DNA of 64,000 nucleotides from an uncultured Pseudomonadales bacterium. GTDB lineage: Bacteria; Pseudomonadota; Gammaproteobacteria; Pseudomonadales; Pseudohongiellaceae. The stretch is taken from NCBI GenBank assembly GCA_943789485.1, contig CALSUH010000005.1, forward strand, positions 552,319 to 616,318, in the 5' to 3' direction. Below, in pieces: positions 51,568 through 59,982 of the stretch (the first letter of the stretch is position 1; the number at the start of each line of letters is the position of its first letter). The translations under genes were made by a program, and so were the position numbers. A model generated the notes under the pieces. The model was given only the letters and a program-made list of their open reading frames with translations, was not told the DNA's origin and searched no databases.

Positions 51568-52932
51568 ATGAGTATTTTGCAGAAATTGAACAAGTTGCCA
51601 CATCTTGGAGCTGGCATTGCGGTTGTTACTTTTTTTGGGTTTCAGGCACAAACGCTGATTGCTGCTAACACAGCAAATAGTGAAGAATCAGTGACTTACT
51701 CAGGCCACGTAGCCAGTATTATTAATGAGAATTGCGTGGTCTGTCACCGTGAAGGTGGCATTGGGCCTATGGAACTGAGTAGCTATGAGCAAGTGCGTCC
51801 TTGGGCTCCCTTGATCCAGATGAAGGTGGCAAATCGAGAAATGCCCCCTTACGCCTATGACCATGATATCGGCAATCAAAACCTTCAGGCAGATTGGCGC
51901 CTTTCTGAGGAAGATATCGATACCGTTGTGGCTTGGGTTAATCAGGGCTCTCCCTTGGGAAATCTTGAAGAACTGCCTGCCCCACCAAAACTGCGAGCTA
52001 TTGATGATTGGAATTTCTCCGCTCAATTCGGCCAGCCAGATATCGTGGTTGCATCTAATCCGATCGATGTACCTGCTAATGGCAACGACCTGTGGGACAA
52101 GCATTTTATTGAAAGTGGTATCACCGAAGACCGTTGCATCAAGGCTCTTCAGGTCAAGCCTCGCGGCGTTGCGAAGACAGTAGTCCATCACGCCAACACG
52201 TATTTCGCAGAGGTAAAAGAGGACGGCAGTGTCGATAGAAAGCCCGTTACTGAATATGCCATGGGTAAGTGGGGCGAAGTCGTACCGGAAGGTGTTTGCC
52301 GTACAGCTTTTGAAGACAGCACGATTCAATGGGACATCCATATGTATCCCGGCGGCTTGGGCGGGACTGCACCAAACGCAGTGGTTAAGGACAACGTAGT
52401 GGAGTTGGGTATTTGGCTTCATCCGAAAGGGTATCAAGCCAAAATTACTCAGGACCTAGCATCCTACCAGTTAGACCAGGGCGATCTATTTATCCCGCCT
52501 CATGGATCGGCTATGACTCAGGGCTTCCACTCCTTTGATCACCCGGTTCGCATCGACAGTTACCAACCCCATGGGCATCTGCGCATGAATGCTGCTTCAT
52601 TGGAGATTTTCTATCCAGAGACCGGCCGCACTGAATTGGTCAGTATGATATCCAATTGGAGTGCCACTTGGCATCACAGTCATCTGTATGAGCCAGATAC
52701 AGCTCCACTATTGCCAACAGGAGCCGTCCTCATAACCAAGCAGTGGTATGATAATACGACCAATAACCCCAACAACCCTGACCCTAGGCAGTGGGTAGGC
52801 TGGGGCCAACGTACAGCAGACGAGATGTCTCATTCCTGGATAGCCATAAGTCATCTTGATGATGAAACTTATCAGGAACTTGCTGAAGCGCGAGAAAGTA
52901 ACAAGCAGTCCCAGCTACCATCTGGAGATTAG
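51568..52932 (+). CDS. secreted CxxCH plus copper type II monooxygenase-like protein, copy 2
   Basis: 454 residues, an exported paralogue of the 41804 product. CVVCH at 56-60 with GIGPMELSSYEQVRPWAPLI, then His pair 207-208 (KTVVHHANTY), His258 in WDIHMYPGG and HGH at 335-337 (YQPHGHLRM). The residue that aligns with the candidate Met ligand of copy 1 is Tyr here (KQWYDNTTNN), so the catalytic copper site may differ or use Met340. Strong GGAG site before ATG. The beta-sandwich paralogue follows 57 bp downstream, repeating the order of copy 1. Confidence 0.8.
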   Translation: MSILQKLNKLPHLGAGIAVVTFFGFQAQTLIAANTANSEESVTYSGHVASIINENCVVCHREGGIGPMELSSYEQVRPWAPLIQMKVANREMPPYAYDHDIGNQNLQADWRLSEEDIDTVVAWVNQGSPLGNLEELPAPPKLRAIDDWNFSAQFGQPDIVVASNPIDVPANGNDLWDKHFIESGITEDRCIKALQVKPRGVAKTVVHHANTYFAEVKEDGSVDRKPVTEYAMGKWGEVVPEGVCRTAFEDSTIQWDIHMYPGGLGGTAPNAVVKDNVVELGIWLHPKGYQAKITQDLASYQLDQGDLFIPPHGSAMTQGFHSFDHPVRIDSYQPHGHLRMNAASLEIFYPETGRTELVSMISNWSATWHHSHLYEPDTAPLLPTGAVLITKQWYDNTTNNPNNPDPRQWVGWGQRTADEMSHSWIAISHLDDETYQELAEARESNKQSQLPSGD

Positions 52933-52988
52933 TAAGTTACACAATACAACTCCCGCTATAGATCTAATAATATTGGAGACTGATATTC

Positions 52989-53909
52989 ATGAGAAGTGTT
53001 AGACCAGTTGTGGCAAGTGTAGCTTTGACGTTATTAGTAAATGTTGTAATGGTAGTTTCTGCTAATGCACAGCAAACAGTAAGGCCTTTACGTCCGCCCT
53101 CCCCGGCAGGCATACCAATAATTCCTTTTATGGAAGGTTGGTATGCTAACGAGGACGGCACTGTCACTGTCTCGTTTGGGTACCACAACAGAAACGCTGA
53201 AGATGTAATTGTCCCATTGGGTGCGAACAATCGCATTGAACCAGCTCAGTTGGACGGGATGCAGCCTGACATTTATTTTTCAGGCCGACATCCAGGAGTC
53301 TTTGGGGTCACTATTCCAGCATCAATGAAGGATGAGTCTGTTTGGTGGCACATCAAAACCGATAATTTAGAAGAGCTTAAAGTGCCTGGCGAGCGCGGGT
53401 CGAGTGCCTATGAACTTGATAGAAATCCACGGCCACAGGGCAGTGTTCAACCATTTATTTGGTTTGAAAATGAAAGTCGTGGATCTGGCCCTGAAGGTGT
53501 CGTAGCGGTTAATACTAGAACAATTTCCGTCGGCGTCCCGCTTACTTTGGAGGTTGAGACCGAAGATCCGTCCGTGCGTGATCCTTCAAATCCTCTCTTT
53601 GCCAAGCCCCTTGATTCCCGCGTCATATGGTATAAGCATCAGGGTCCTGGTGAAGTGAGTTTTACTGAACATGCTTCTACGCCTTTCATTACAACTCCAG
53701 CTCGATCAACCCGCGGAATGATACCGGCAGCTGCATCTAGAGTTTCAATACCTGCTGGCACGGGCCCGGCGAGGGTTATGGCCACCTTCACTGAACCTGG
53801 TGAGTATATGATTCGCGCCCGGTTGGATAATTGGAATTCCTCTGATAGCGATGGCCTAGATCAGTGCTGTTGGAGCAACGCTTACCAGCGTGTTCGTGTT
53901 ACACAATGA
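52989..53909 (+). CDS. secreted beta-sandwich protein, partner of copy 2
   Basis: 306 residues, signal ending at SANAQ, GGAG before the ATG. IPFMEGWYANEDGTVTVSFG, NRNAEDVIVPLGANNRIEP and FTEPGEYMIRARLDNWN match the protein at 43367. Differences: a Pro-rich mature N-terminus and a Cys pair near the end (DQCCWSNAY) absent in the other copy. Beta-strand pattern suggests one to two Ig-like domains. Its gene lies 57 bp after the copper-monooxygenase gene, so they are almost surely co-transcribed. Confidence 0.75.
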   Translation: MRSVRPVVASVALTLLVNVVMVVSANAQQTVRPLRPPSPAGIPIIPFMEGWYANEDGTVTVSFGYHNRNAEDVIVPLGANNRIEPAQLDGMQPDIYFSGRHPGVFGVTIPASMKDESVWWHIKTDNLEELKVPGERGSSAYELDRNPRPQGSVQPFIWFENESRGSGPEGVVAVNTRTISVGVPLTLEVETEDPSVRDPSNPLFAKPLDSRVIWYKHQGPGEVSFTEHASTPFITTPARSTRGMIPAAASRVSIPAGTGPARVMATFTEPGEYMIRARLDNWNSSDSDGLDQCCWSNAYQRVRVTQ

Positions 53910-53999
53910 AATAATAACTACAGTAAATGGCATTGATAAGTTAGTTCTAAAAAAATTAGATTTCTCCGGGCGCAAAGATGCGTGGCGAAGATATGGATA

Positions 54000-54421
54000 G
54001 TTGTCAGTCGATACTGGATATCTCTCTAGTTTGTAATAATTTGTAACCGGTGGGATGTGTGCTTATACACCATTGTGCCGGGTCCCCTTACCACCGATTT
54101 GAATTACTGCATGCACCGCGAGCGCGAGGGTCCTGCCTGCGGGCATTGCGCAGTCCCTGCCATAAGCGCGCTATCTTCGGTGCGTATATATTTCATAAGC
54201 CCAAGCCATAGTTGTCAGTCGATACTGGATATCTTTTTAGTTTGTAATAATTTGTAACCGGTGGGATGTGTGCTTATACACCATTGTGCCGGGTCCCCTT
54301 ACCACCGATTTGAATTACTGCATGCACCGCGAACGCGAGGGCCCTATCTGCGGGCATTGCGCAGTACCTGCCATAAGCGCGCTATCTTCGGTGCGTATAT
54401 ATTTCATAAGCCCAAGCCATA
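54000..54421 (+). repeat. tandem duplication of a 211-bp unit
   Basis: Copy 1 is 54000-54210 and copy 2 is 54211-54421. They begin GTTGTCAGTCGATACTGG and end CATAAGCCCAAGCCATA. By eye they differ at about seven positions, so roughly 97 percent identical. No gene is convincing inside. They fill most of the 713-bp gap before the TonB receptor, right up to the 9-bp repeats. The unit contains a small hairpin (GTGT...ACAC) but no transposon ends. Confidence 0.92.
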
Positions 54422-54446
54422 ACTTATAAAGCTTATAAACCTTATA
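54420..54446 (+). promoter_or_regulatory. three phased 9-bp repeats before the TonB receptor (site D)
   Basis: TAACTTATA, AAGCTTATA and AACCTTATA follow without gaps; read on the other strand they are TATAAGGTT, TATAAGCTT and TATAAGTTA. A palindrome GTTATATAAC follows at 54459-54468. It joins the 211-bp repeat on its left and is about 180 bp before the receptor start. Confidence 0.65.
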
Positions 54447-54622
54447 TAACACTACAATGTTATATAACTATATGCTAATTTATTGCTTAAGGGATCATGC
54501 TGCTCGCTGAATATTGTTGTCACGAGATGCAGTGAAACTTACTCAGGGAGTACTTATTAAAATTACGAGCAGCACTTGAGGACGGATTGTATGCCTCGAA
54601 CGTGCAGCCAAGGAGAGGATAA

Positions 54623-57535
54623 ATGCCCAATAAATTTCGACGTAAGAAGCTTTCATATCTAATTCACACGGCTCTCATGTCTTCACTCGTAGCGCCGGTA
54701 ATAGCCCAAGCCCAAGATGAAGAGGTTGAAGAAATTGTCGTAACAGGCTCCTACATTAGGAATAGTGCGTTCTCGCAGGATACCGCTGCAGATACAGTCA
54801 CTGGTGCCGACCTGCTAGCATCAGGCACGCCGAATATGTCGGAATACATACGCGAGCTGAGCTATGTTCAGAACGTTGATGTTATCAACGTTGTGCTTGG
54901 TAGCCAGGACGGCCCACAAACCGCTCTAGGGGCCAGTTTTAACCTACGTGGTCTGGGTGAAAACTCCACTCTGACATTGGTAGATGGTGTACGTACAATC
55001 GATTCGCGCTTGAATACCGCCTTCCCAGACATCGCGATGGAACGGATGGAAATGGTGCTGGATGGTGGTTCCGCGCTGTATGGATCCGACGCGGTGGCCG
55101 GCGTGGTCAACCTGATTCCCATCAAGGAATACGACGGAGCTAAATTCCGTACTTTTTATCAGAGGCCTGAAGATGGAAAGATGGAAGAAATGCGTGTCTC
55201 CGCGCTATGGGGTAAGTCATGGGACAACGGTATCAGTTATGTCGGATCCGCCGAAACCTATCAGCGTACACCCCTTATGTGGTACGAGCGCGGACGCGAA
55301 CACAATGTATCCCGAGGCACCTCCAGTTCCGGAAACCCTGGATCATTTAAGCAGCTTGAGGGGGTTCCTGACGACCTTAGCACCCTTCCATTAAGAGGAA
55401 AGAGCGGAGCTACACTGACGGGTCCGCGCTTGCTAGACCCTTCATGCGGAACGTTTAACCAAGGCACGCCAACCCATGGCTACGGCCCCTCTCCCCTGCC
55501 ATCTGGAACCATACACAGTGGTAACTTCTGTACTTTTGAGTACAGCGCACAGAATGAAGTGGTTCTGCACCAACAAGAATATAACGTATATAACAACCTT
55601 CAATGGGAAGCTGCCGACTGGTTGACTTTTGGCTTCATGATGAATAACCACGCGCGTGTTAACCGAGACAGAAGCACCTATGCTTCGCCTAATCCGGCCA
55701 ATAACCGATCAATGCTAGTGATCCCAGAGGAGCACCCTGCCAACCCTTATGGGTTTGACGTGGCCCCTGACTTGTGGAGAATTTATACTCATCCCCTGGC
55801 AGAGTACTTGGCTGATGGCATTACTGACGACACATCTCGTCTGTTCGAGGGGCTCTATCAAACCAATCGCATAAAGCTGTCTGCAGATTATGACCTCGGC
55901 AACACTAGTTGGTCTGGTTATACCTACTACACCAAGCAAGAAAGCTCCAATAAACGCGATGTCTCAGGTGTCTACGCATCCCGCCTGCAGCTAGCTCTTC
56001 GTGGGGAAGGTGGCGTCACCGGTGATCAGTGGTTTAATCCCTTCGGCTCTCGAGACCCTCGATCTCCATTTTATGAGCAGGGATTTGAAAACACCAAAGA
56101 ACTAAATAACTGGATGCAGTACCGAAATCCAAACCAGGAAAATTCACGTAAAGCTCTGGATGTTTTTGAAACTATGCTCACGGGCGAAGTATTTGATGTG
56201 CCGGCCGGTGCTGTGCAAATGGCCTTTGGCTTTCAATGGCGTGACTTGGAAGAGCGCACTTTTCAAGAGCCATTCGAAGCTGCAGGAGAAAATTTCATCT
56301 GGGGAGTGAATGGCGAGCCTATAGCAGGCGACGAAGTATTTAACTCTGCAGTCCGCTCAGTGTTTGCTGAGATCGAAGTTCCTATCTTAGATAATCTGGC
56401 CATCAAGGCTGCGGTACGAAGTGAGCAATTTACTGACCAAGGTCTGTCGACCACTACACCCAAGCTTTCCGCGCGGTATGAAATAATTCCTGGATTAGCA
56501 CTAAGAGCGTCCTGGGGCGAAAGCTTCTTGGCACCGACCTCATTCCAGACCCGAGCGGCTACTACCAACGAAAACTGCGGTGATATGTACAGCGGTAGTG
56601 ACGACTTCAGCGGGCAACTGCTGCTTGGCGGATTGAAATGTCAATCGGGCAATCCAAATCTGGGCCCAGAACAGGCAGAGATTCTTAATGTTGGATTCAC
56701 TTGGCAGGCAGAGGGCAAGCTTGAAGGCTTTGAGTTGTCCATGGACTATCAGGAAATTGAATATACTGACCGAATTCGTACTCTAACTGAGGATGACGTA
56801 ACTCGGAACCAGTTCGCTGCTATGCTTCGGGATACTGGCCTGACTGAAGGGACCTATGACTCCACTCCCGGCTCAGCTTCTCGACAGACAGCTGATGCTT
56901 GGTTAGCTGCTCAGCCTGTTGGTGGTGCCGGCGGGAATATCTTCCGCGACCCTGATGGCCGTGTGGCACTTGTGCTGATTCAGTCAGCCAACGTAGCACA
57001 ATTTGATGTCAGCTTGTTCGACATGAAAGCGGAATACTCCTTTACTCCAAGCGATTGGGGAACATTCAACACACGTCTCAATGCCACGGTCTATACAGAT
57101 TATCTCTTTACAGACAAGAAAGGTAATCCTGTAGATGTTCTCGGAAAACAGAACGCGCGAACTAATATCGCCCCTCCAATTCCGAAAATAAAAATGGCGT
57201 GGCAAAACAATTGGTTCCGAAACAATCACAGTGCGTCAATGTCGGTAAGCTGGTTCAGTGCTGTTGATCATGACGCCCAGATAGTTGACTTGTACCAATT
57301 TGATGGACAGTTTGTGCCCCCCAGTGAAATTGATGAGGACCCTATCATCGATGTGCGCTACTCGTATTTCATGGAAGATTTCTTCAACAGCGCAGTTACC
57401 CTGTCTGCTGGAGTGAACAATCTCTTAGATTACAAGCCTACGTTGACTGGACAGATAGGAGGCTTTGAGTCTAGATTGATCAATAACTTCTATCGTCAGT
57501 TCTTCGTGTCTATCGATTTTACCCCCGGCGGCTAA
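54623..57535 (+). CDS. TonB-dependent outer-membrane receptor
   Basis: 970 residues with a signal peptide (cleavage near VIAQAQ) and a TonB box EEIVVTGSYI right after it. The plug follows (NLRGLGENSTLTLVDGVR, DGGSALYGSDAVAGVVNL) and then a 22-strand barrel with sequence LRASWGESFLAPTSFQTR typical of the large receptors. The C-terminus is FVSIDFTPGG, slightly extended after the usual aromatic. It should import a large or scarce ligand using TonB energy. Strong AAGGAGAGG site. It has its own terminator and follows the regulator-type repeats, so it is a separate unit. Confidence 0.92.
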   Translation: MPNKFRRKKLSYLIHTALMSSLVAPVIAQAQDEEVEEIVVTGSYIRNSAFSQDTAADTVTGADLLASGTPNMSEYIRELSYVQNVDVINVVLGSQDGPQTALGASFNLRGLGENSTLTLVDGVRTIDSRLNTAFPDIAMERMEMVLDGGSALYGSDAVAGVVNLIPIKEYDGAKFRTFYQRPEDGKMEEMRVSALWGKSWDNGISYVGSAETYQRTPLMWYERGREHNVSRGTSSSGNPGSFKQLEGVPDDLSTLPLRGKSGATLTGPRLLDPSCGTFNQGTPTHGYGPSPLPSGTIHSGNFCTFEYSAQNEVVLHQQEYNVYNNLQWEAADWLTFGFMMNNHARVNRDRSTYASPNPANNRSMLVIPEEHPANPYGFDVAPDLWRIYTHPLAEYLADGITDDTSRLFEGLYQTNRIKLSADYDLGNTSWSGYTYYTKQESSNKRDVSGVYASRLQLALRGEGGVTGDQWFNPFGSRDPRSPFYEQGFENTKELNNWMQYRNPNQENSRKALDVFETMLTGEVFDVPAGAVQMAFGFQWRDLEERTFQEPFEAAGENFIWGVNGEPIAGDEVFNSAVRSVFAEIEVPILDNLAIKAAVRSEQFTDQGLSTTTPKLSARYEIIPGLALRASWGESFLAPTSFQTRAATTNENCGDMYSGSDDFSGQLLLGGLKCQSGNPNLGPEQAEILNVGFTWQAEGKLEGFELSMDYQEIEYTDRIRTLTEDDVTRNQFAAMLRDTGLTEGTYDSTPGSASRQTADAWLAAQPVGGAGGNIFRDPDGRVALVLIQSANVAQFDVSLFDMKAEYSFTPSDWGTFNTRLNATVYTDYLFTDKKGNPVDVLGKQNARTNIAPPIPKIKMAWQNNWFRNNHSASMSVSWFSAVDHDAQIVDLYQFDGQFVPPSEIDEDPIIDVRYSYFMEDFFNSAVTLSAGVNNLLDYKPTLTGQIGGFESRLINNFYRQFFVSIDFTPGG

Positions 57536-57584
57536 AAGCGTTGCTAATCGACAGACTGATGTTGGCATTCAGTCCTGTCGCAGG

Positions 57585-57619
57585 AAAAGCCAGGGCATGT
57601 GGGTGCCCTGGCTTTTTTT
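57585..57619 (+). terminator. rho-independent terminator of the TonB receptor gene
   Basis: AAAGCCAGGGCA, loop TGTGGG, TGCCCTGGCTTT with a run of seven T. It is 50 bp after the receptor stop and marks the right edge of the accessory block. Confidence 0.95.
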
Positions 57620-57770
57620 GTATTCAGTTGGGAAGTAAATAAATGCGTTCAGGATAAATCTACGATAACGTATATTTGCTCTGAACCCATTTATCTCTAT
57701 TCGTTAAAAATTTATTCTAATAGCTACAGCAACTCCCGCCAATAAGCCTTTCTGCTTTATACTTGTAGCT

Positions 57771-58286
57771 ATGTGTCCAGTGAACCAAATAAATTTATCA
57801 GATGAAGCAGCCACTCTTGAGTTTGGTGCTGAACTAGCTGCCGCGACATTTCAGGAAAGCAGGGCGGGTGATGCAGTCTTTGAAGGGATGGGTATCCCCC
57901 ATTTAGGCGGCATGATCTATCTCCAAGGCGACCTTGGTGCTGGTAAGACAACCCTTAGCCGCGGATTCATGCGCGCCTTTGGTTATACCGGTGCAGTGAA
58001 GAGCCCTACTTATACCTTGGTAGAGCCCTATGAATTTGAGCTTTGTAACATCTATCACTTCGATCTCTATCGACTGGCGGACCCCGAAGAAGTGGCCTAT
58101 CTCGGTACTGATGAGTATTTCGCCGAGTCTAATCTCTGTCTCGTGGAATGGGCCGAGAAGGGCGCGAAATGGCTTCCTGGCGCGGATTTGGTGATCGATA
58201 TTGCCGATCAGGGAACGGGTCGGTGCCTTACTTGTCAAACTCTTACGGAGAAAGGCGCCATAATTGCCAAAAGATTATGGCCCTGA
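57771..58286 (+). CDS. tsaE: tRNA threonylcarbamoyladenosine biosynthesis ATPase
   Basis: 171 residues. Walker A is in LQGDLGAGKTTLSRGF, and KSPTYTLVEPY and HFDLYRLADPEE are TsaE signatures, with LVEWAEKG near the end. TsaE works with TsaB and TsaD to make the t6A base next to the anticodon. It is the first gene of the conserved tsaE-amiB-mutL-miaA-hfq-hflX run. The N-terminus is slightly longer than usual (HLGGMIYL after residue 40). Its normal upstream neighbour, nnr, is 25 kb away here. Confidence 0.93.
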   Translation: MCPVNQINLSDEAATLEFGAELAAATFQESRAGDAVFEGMGIPHLGGMIYLQGDLGAGKTTLSRGFMRAFGYTGAVKSPTYTLVEPYEFELCNIYHFDLYRLADPEEVAYLGTDEYFAESNLCLVEWAEKGAKWLPGADLVIDIADQGTGRCLTCQTLTEKGAIIAKRLWP

Positions 58287-58330
58287 GGCCGTTGTATTAG
58301 ACAACGTGGAGTAGGTCTTAAGAATTTGTC

Positions 58331-59884
58331 ATGAAATCACAACACACTCTAAGCAGTATTAGGGATAGCAGTCGCTGTCTTACCCTGGCTCTAGCAGTTT
58401 GTATCCTGCTGGCCAGCTTTGCTGTGTCTGCGGCTAGTGTGGAAGAGGTTAGAGTGTGGCGTGCACCGGACCATACTCGCCTGGTATTCGATCTGTCTGG
58501 CGAGATGGAATACAAGCTCTTCACACTCTCCAACCCCGCCCGTGTGGTTATCGATATAGAAGGTTCGTCTTTTGGTGGCGATCTGTCCCGCCTGGACTTC
58601 AATGAGAGCCCGGTCAGTGGCATGCGCAGTGCGATTCGCGATGGCGACACGCTGCGTATGGTAATTGATCTTGTTACCGAGGTTGAGCCGCGTAGTTTTA
58701 CCCTCGCACCAAATAGCGAACAAGGCGACCGTCTGGTTGTTGATCTGTATGACGAGTCGACATCTGCTGACGCGCCGGAAAACACTAACCCCGTATCCTC
58801 GAATTCTTCTAGTGCGCCGCGTAGCAATGAGCGTCGCAATATCATTGTTGCGATCTCGGCCGGACACGGTGGCGAAGATCCCGGCGGTATTGGCTTTGAT
58901 GGCAAGTTAAGAGAGAAGAACATCACGCTAAAAATAGCGCGCGCTTTATTCGACCAACTTGAAAGGATGCCAGGTTACACGCCGATTATGATTCGTGACG
59001 GCGACTACTATGTTGAACTACAGCGCCGTTCTGAAATCGCCCGCGAGCAGCGTGCCGATCTCTTCGTCGCTGTGCATACCGATTGGTATCGCACCAGCCG
59101 TGCCAACGGCCTGACTATCTATGCATTGTCGGGTGATAGAGCCGACCGCGAAAATTCTCGACGTGTCGCGCAGAAGGAAAATAACGCCGACCTGCTAGGC
59201 GGTGTTGGCGGTGATCTTAACCTTAGTTCCTGGGATGACGATGTCGCACTTACGCTTGTCTCACTGCAGATGGCATGGAGCATGGAGCAGAGTCTGATCG
59301 CCGGTACTCGTGTTTTGGAATCCTTAGATGGCATAACACGTCTGCGCCGCGACAAGGTGCAGCAGGCATCGTTGGAAGTGTTGAAGTCGCCGGACATACC
59401 TTCGATGCTTATTGAAACTGGTTATCTCACGAACCCTGATGAAGCCAGAAGGCTTAACACGTCTGCCTTCCAGCAGAAGCTCGCACGCGGCATAGCGCAG
59501 GGCGTAATGAATTATTTCTATGAGGCACCGCCGGAAGGGTCTCTTGTCGCCTGGCAGAAGGCAAGCGGCATCGTGCCCATGCCTGGCACTTATAGGGTAA
59601 AGCGCGGCGATAGCCTGTCGGTAATCGCGCAGCGCTACAACGTTAGTCTGGCGAAATTGAAATCGGTGAATAGCCTCTCCTCGAACACGATTCACGTAGG
59701 TCAGGAACTTACTATTCCGGGAGTCGGCGCAGGGGAGCCGGAAGAGCACACGATTCGTCGCGGGGAAACGCTCTCCGAAATCGCGCAGCGGTATCAAGTT
59801 AGTCTGGGCAGTTTGCGCCAGGTAAACAACATCACTAACGATCGCATCATGGTCGGGCAGATTCTAAAAATACCGGCATCCTAG
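58331..59884 (+). CDS. amiB: N-acetylmuramoyl-L-alanine amidase with AMIN and two LysM domains
   Basis: 517 residues, signal ending near FAVSAAS. An AMIN domain (residues about 35-140, VEEVRVWRAPDHTRLVFDLSG) directs it to septal peptidoglycan. The zinc amidase_3 domain follows: AISAGHGGEDPGG (His), LREKNITLKIAR with Glu, DLFVAVHTDW (His) and a catalytic Glu in MLIETGYLTNPDEA. Two C-terminal LysM motifs (YRVKRGDSLSVIAQRYNVS; HTIRRGETLSEIAQRYQVS) bind glycan. It splits daughter cells at division. Gene order is conserved. Confidence 0.94.
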   Translation: MKSQHTLSSIRDSSRCLTLALAVCILLASFAVSAASVEEVRVWRAPDHTRLVFDLSGEMEYKLFTLSNPARVVIDIEGSSFGGDLSRLDFNESPVSGMRSAIRDGDTLRMVIDLVTEVEPRSFTLAPNSEQGDRLVVDLYDESTSADAPENTNPVSSNSSSAPRSNERRNIIVAISAGHGGEDPGGIGFDGKLREKNITLKIARALFDQLERMPGYTPIMIRDGDYYVELQRRSEIAREQRADLFVAVHTDWYRTSRANGLTIYALSGDRADRENSRRVAQKENNADLLGGVGGDLNLSSWDDDVALTLVSLQMAWSMEQSLIAGTRVLESLDGITRLRRDKVQQASLEVLKSPDIPSMLIETGYLTNPDEARRLNTSAFQQKLARGIAQGVMNYFYEAPPEGSLVAWQKASGIVPMPGTYRVKRGDSLSVIAQRYNVSLAKLKSVNSLSSNTIHVGQELTIPGVGAGEPEEHTIRRGETLSEIAQRYQVSLGSLRQVNNITNDRIMVGQILKIPAS

Positions 59885-59982
59885 CTCTATTTTAGTTAGC
59901 TTCTTCTCTTGCTGGTTCCCATAGTTTTGCTCGTGGTTGGTGCTACAATGCTAACCCTATTCTCTTGCGCTGCTACTTGCCA

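Noticed and set aside
54057..54257. 66-codon frame inside the 211-bp repeats
   Set aside because: It spans the junction of the two repeat copies and has no ribosome site; an effect of the duplication.
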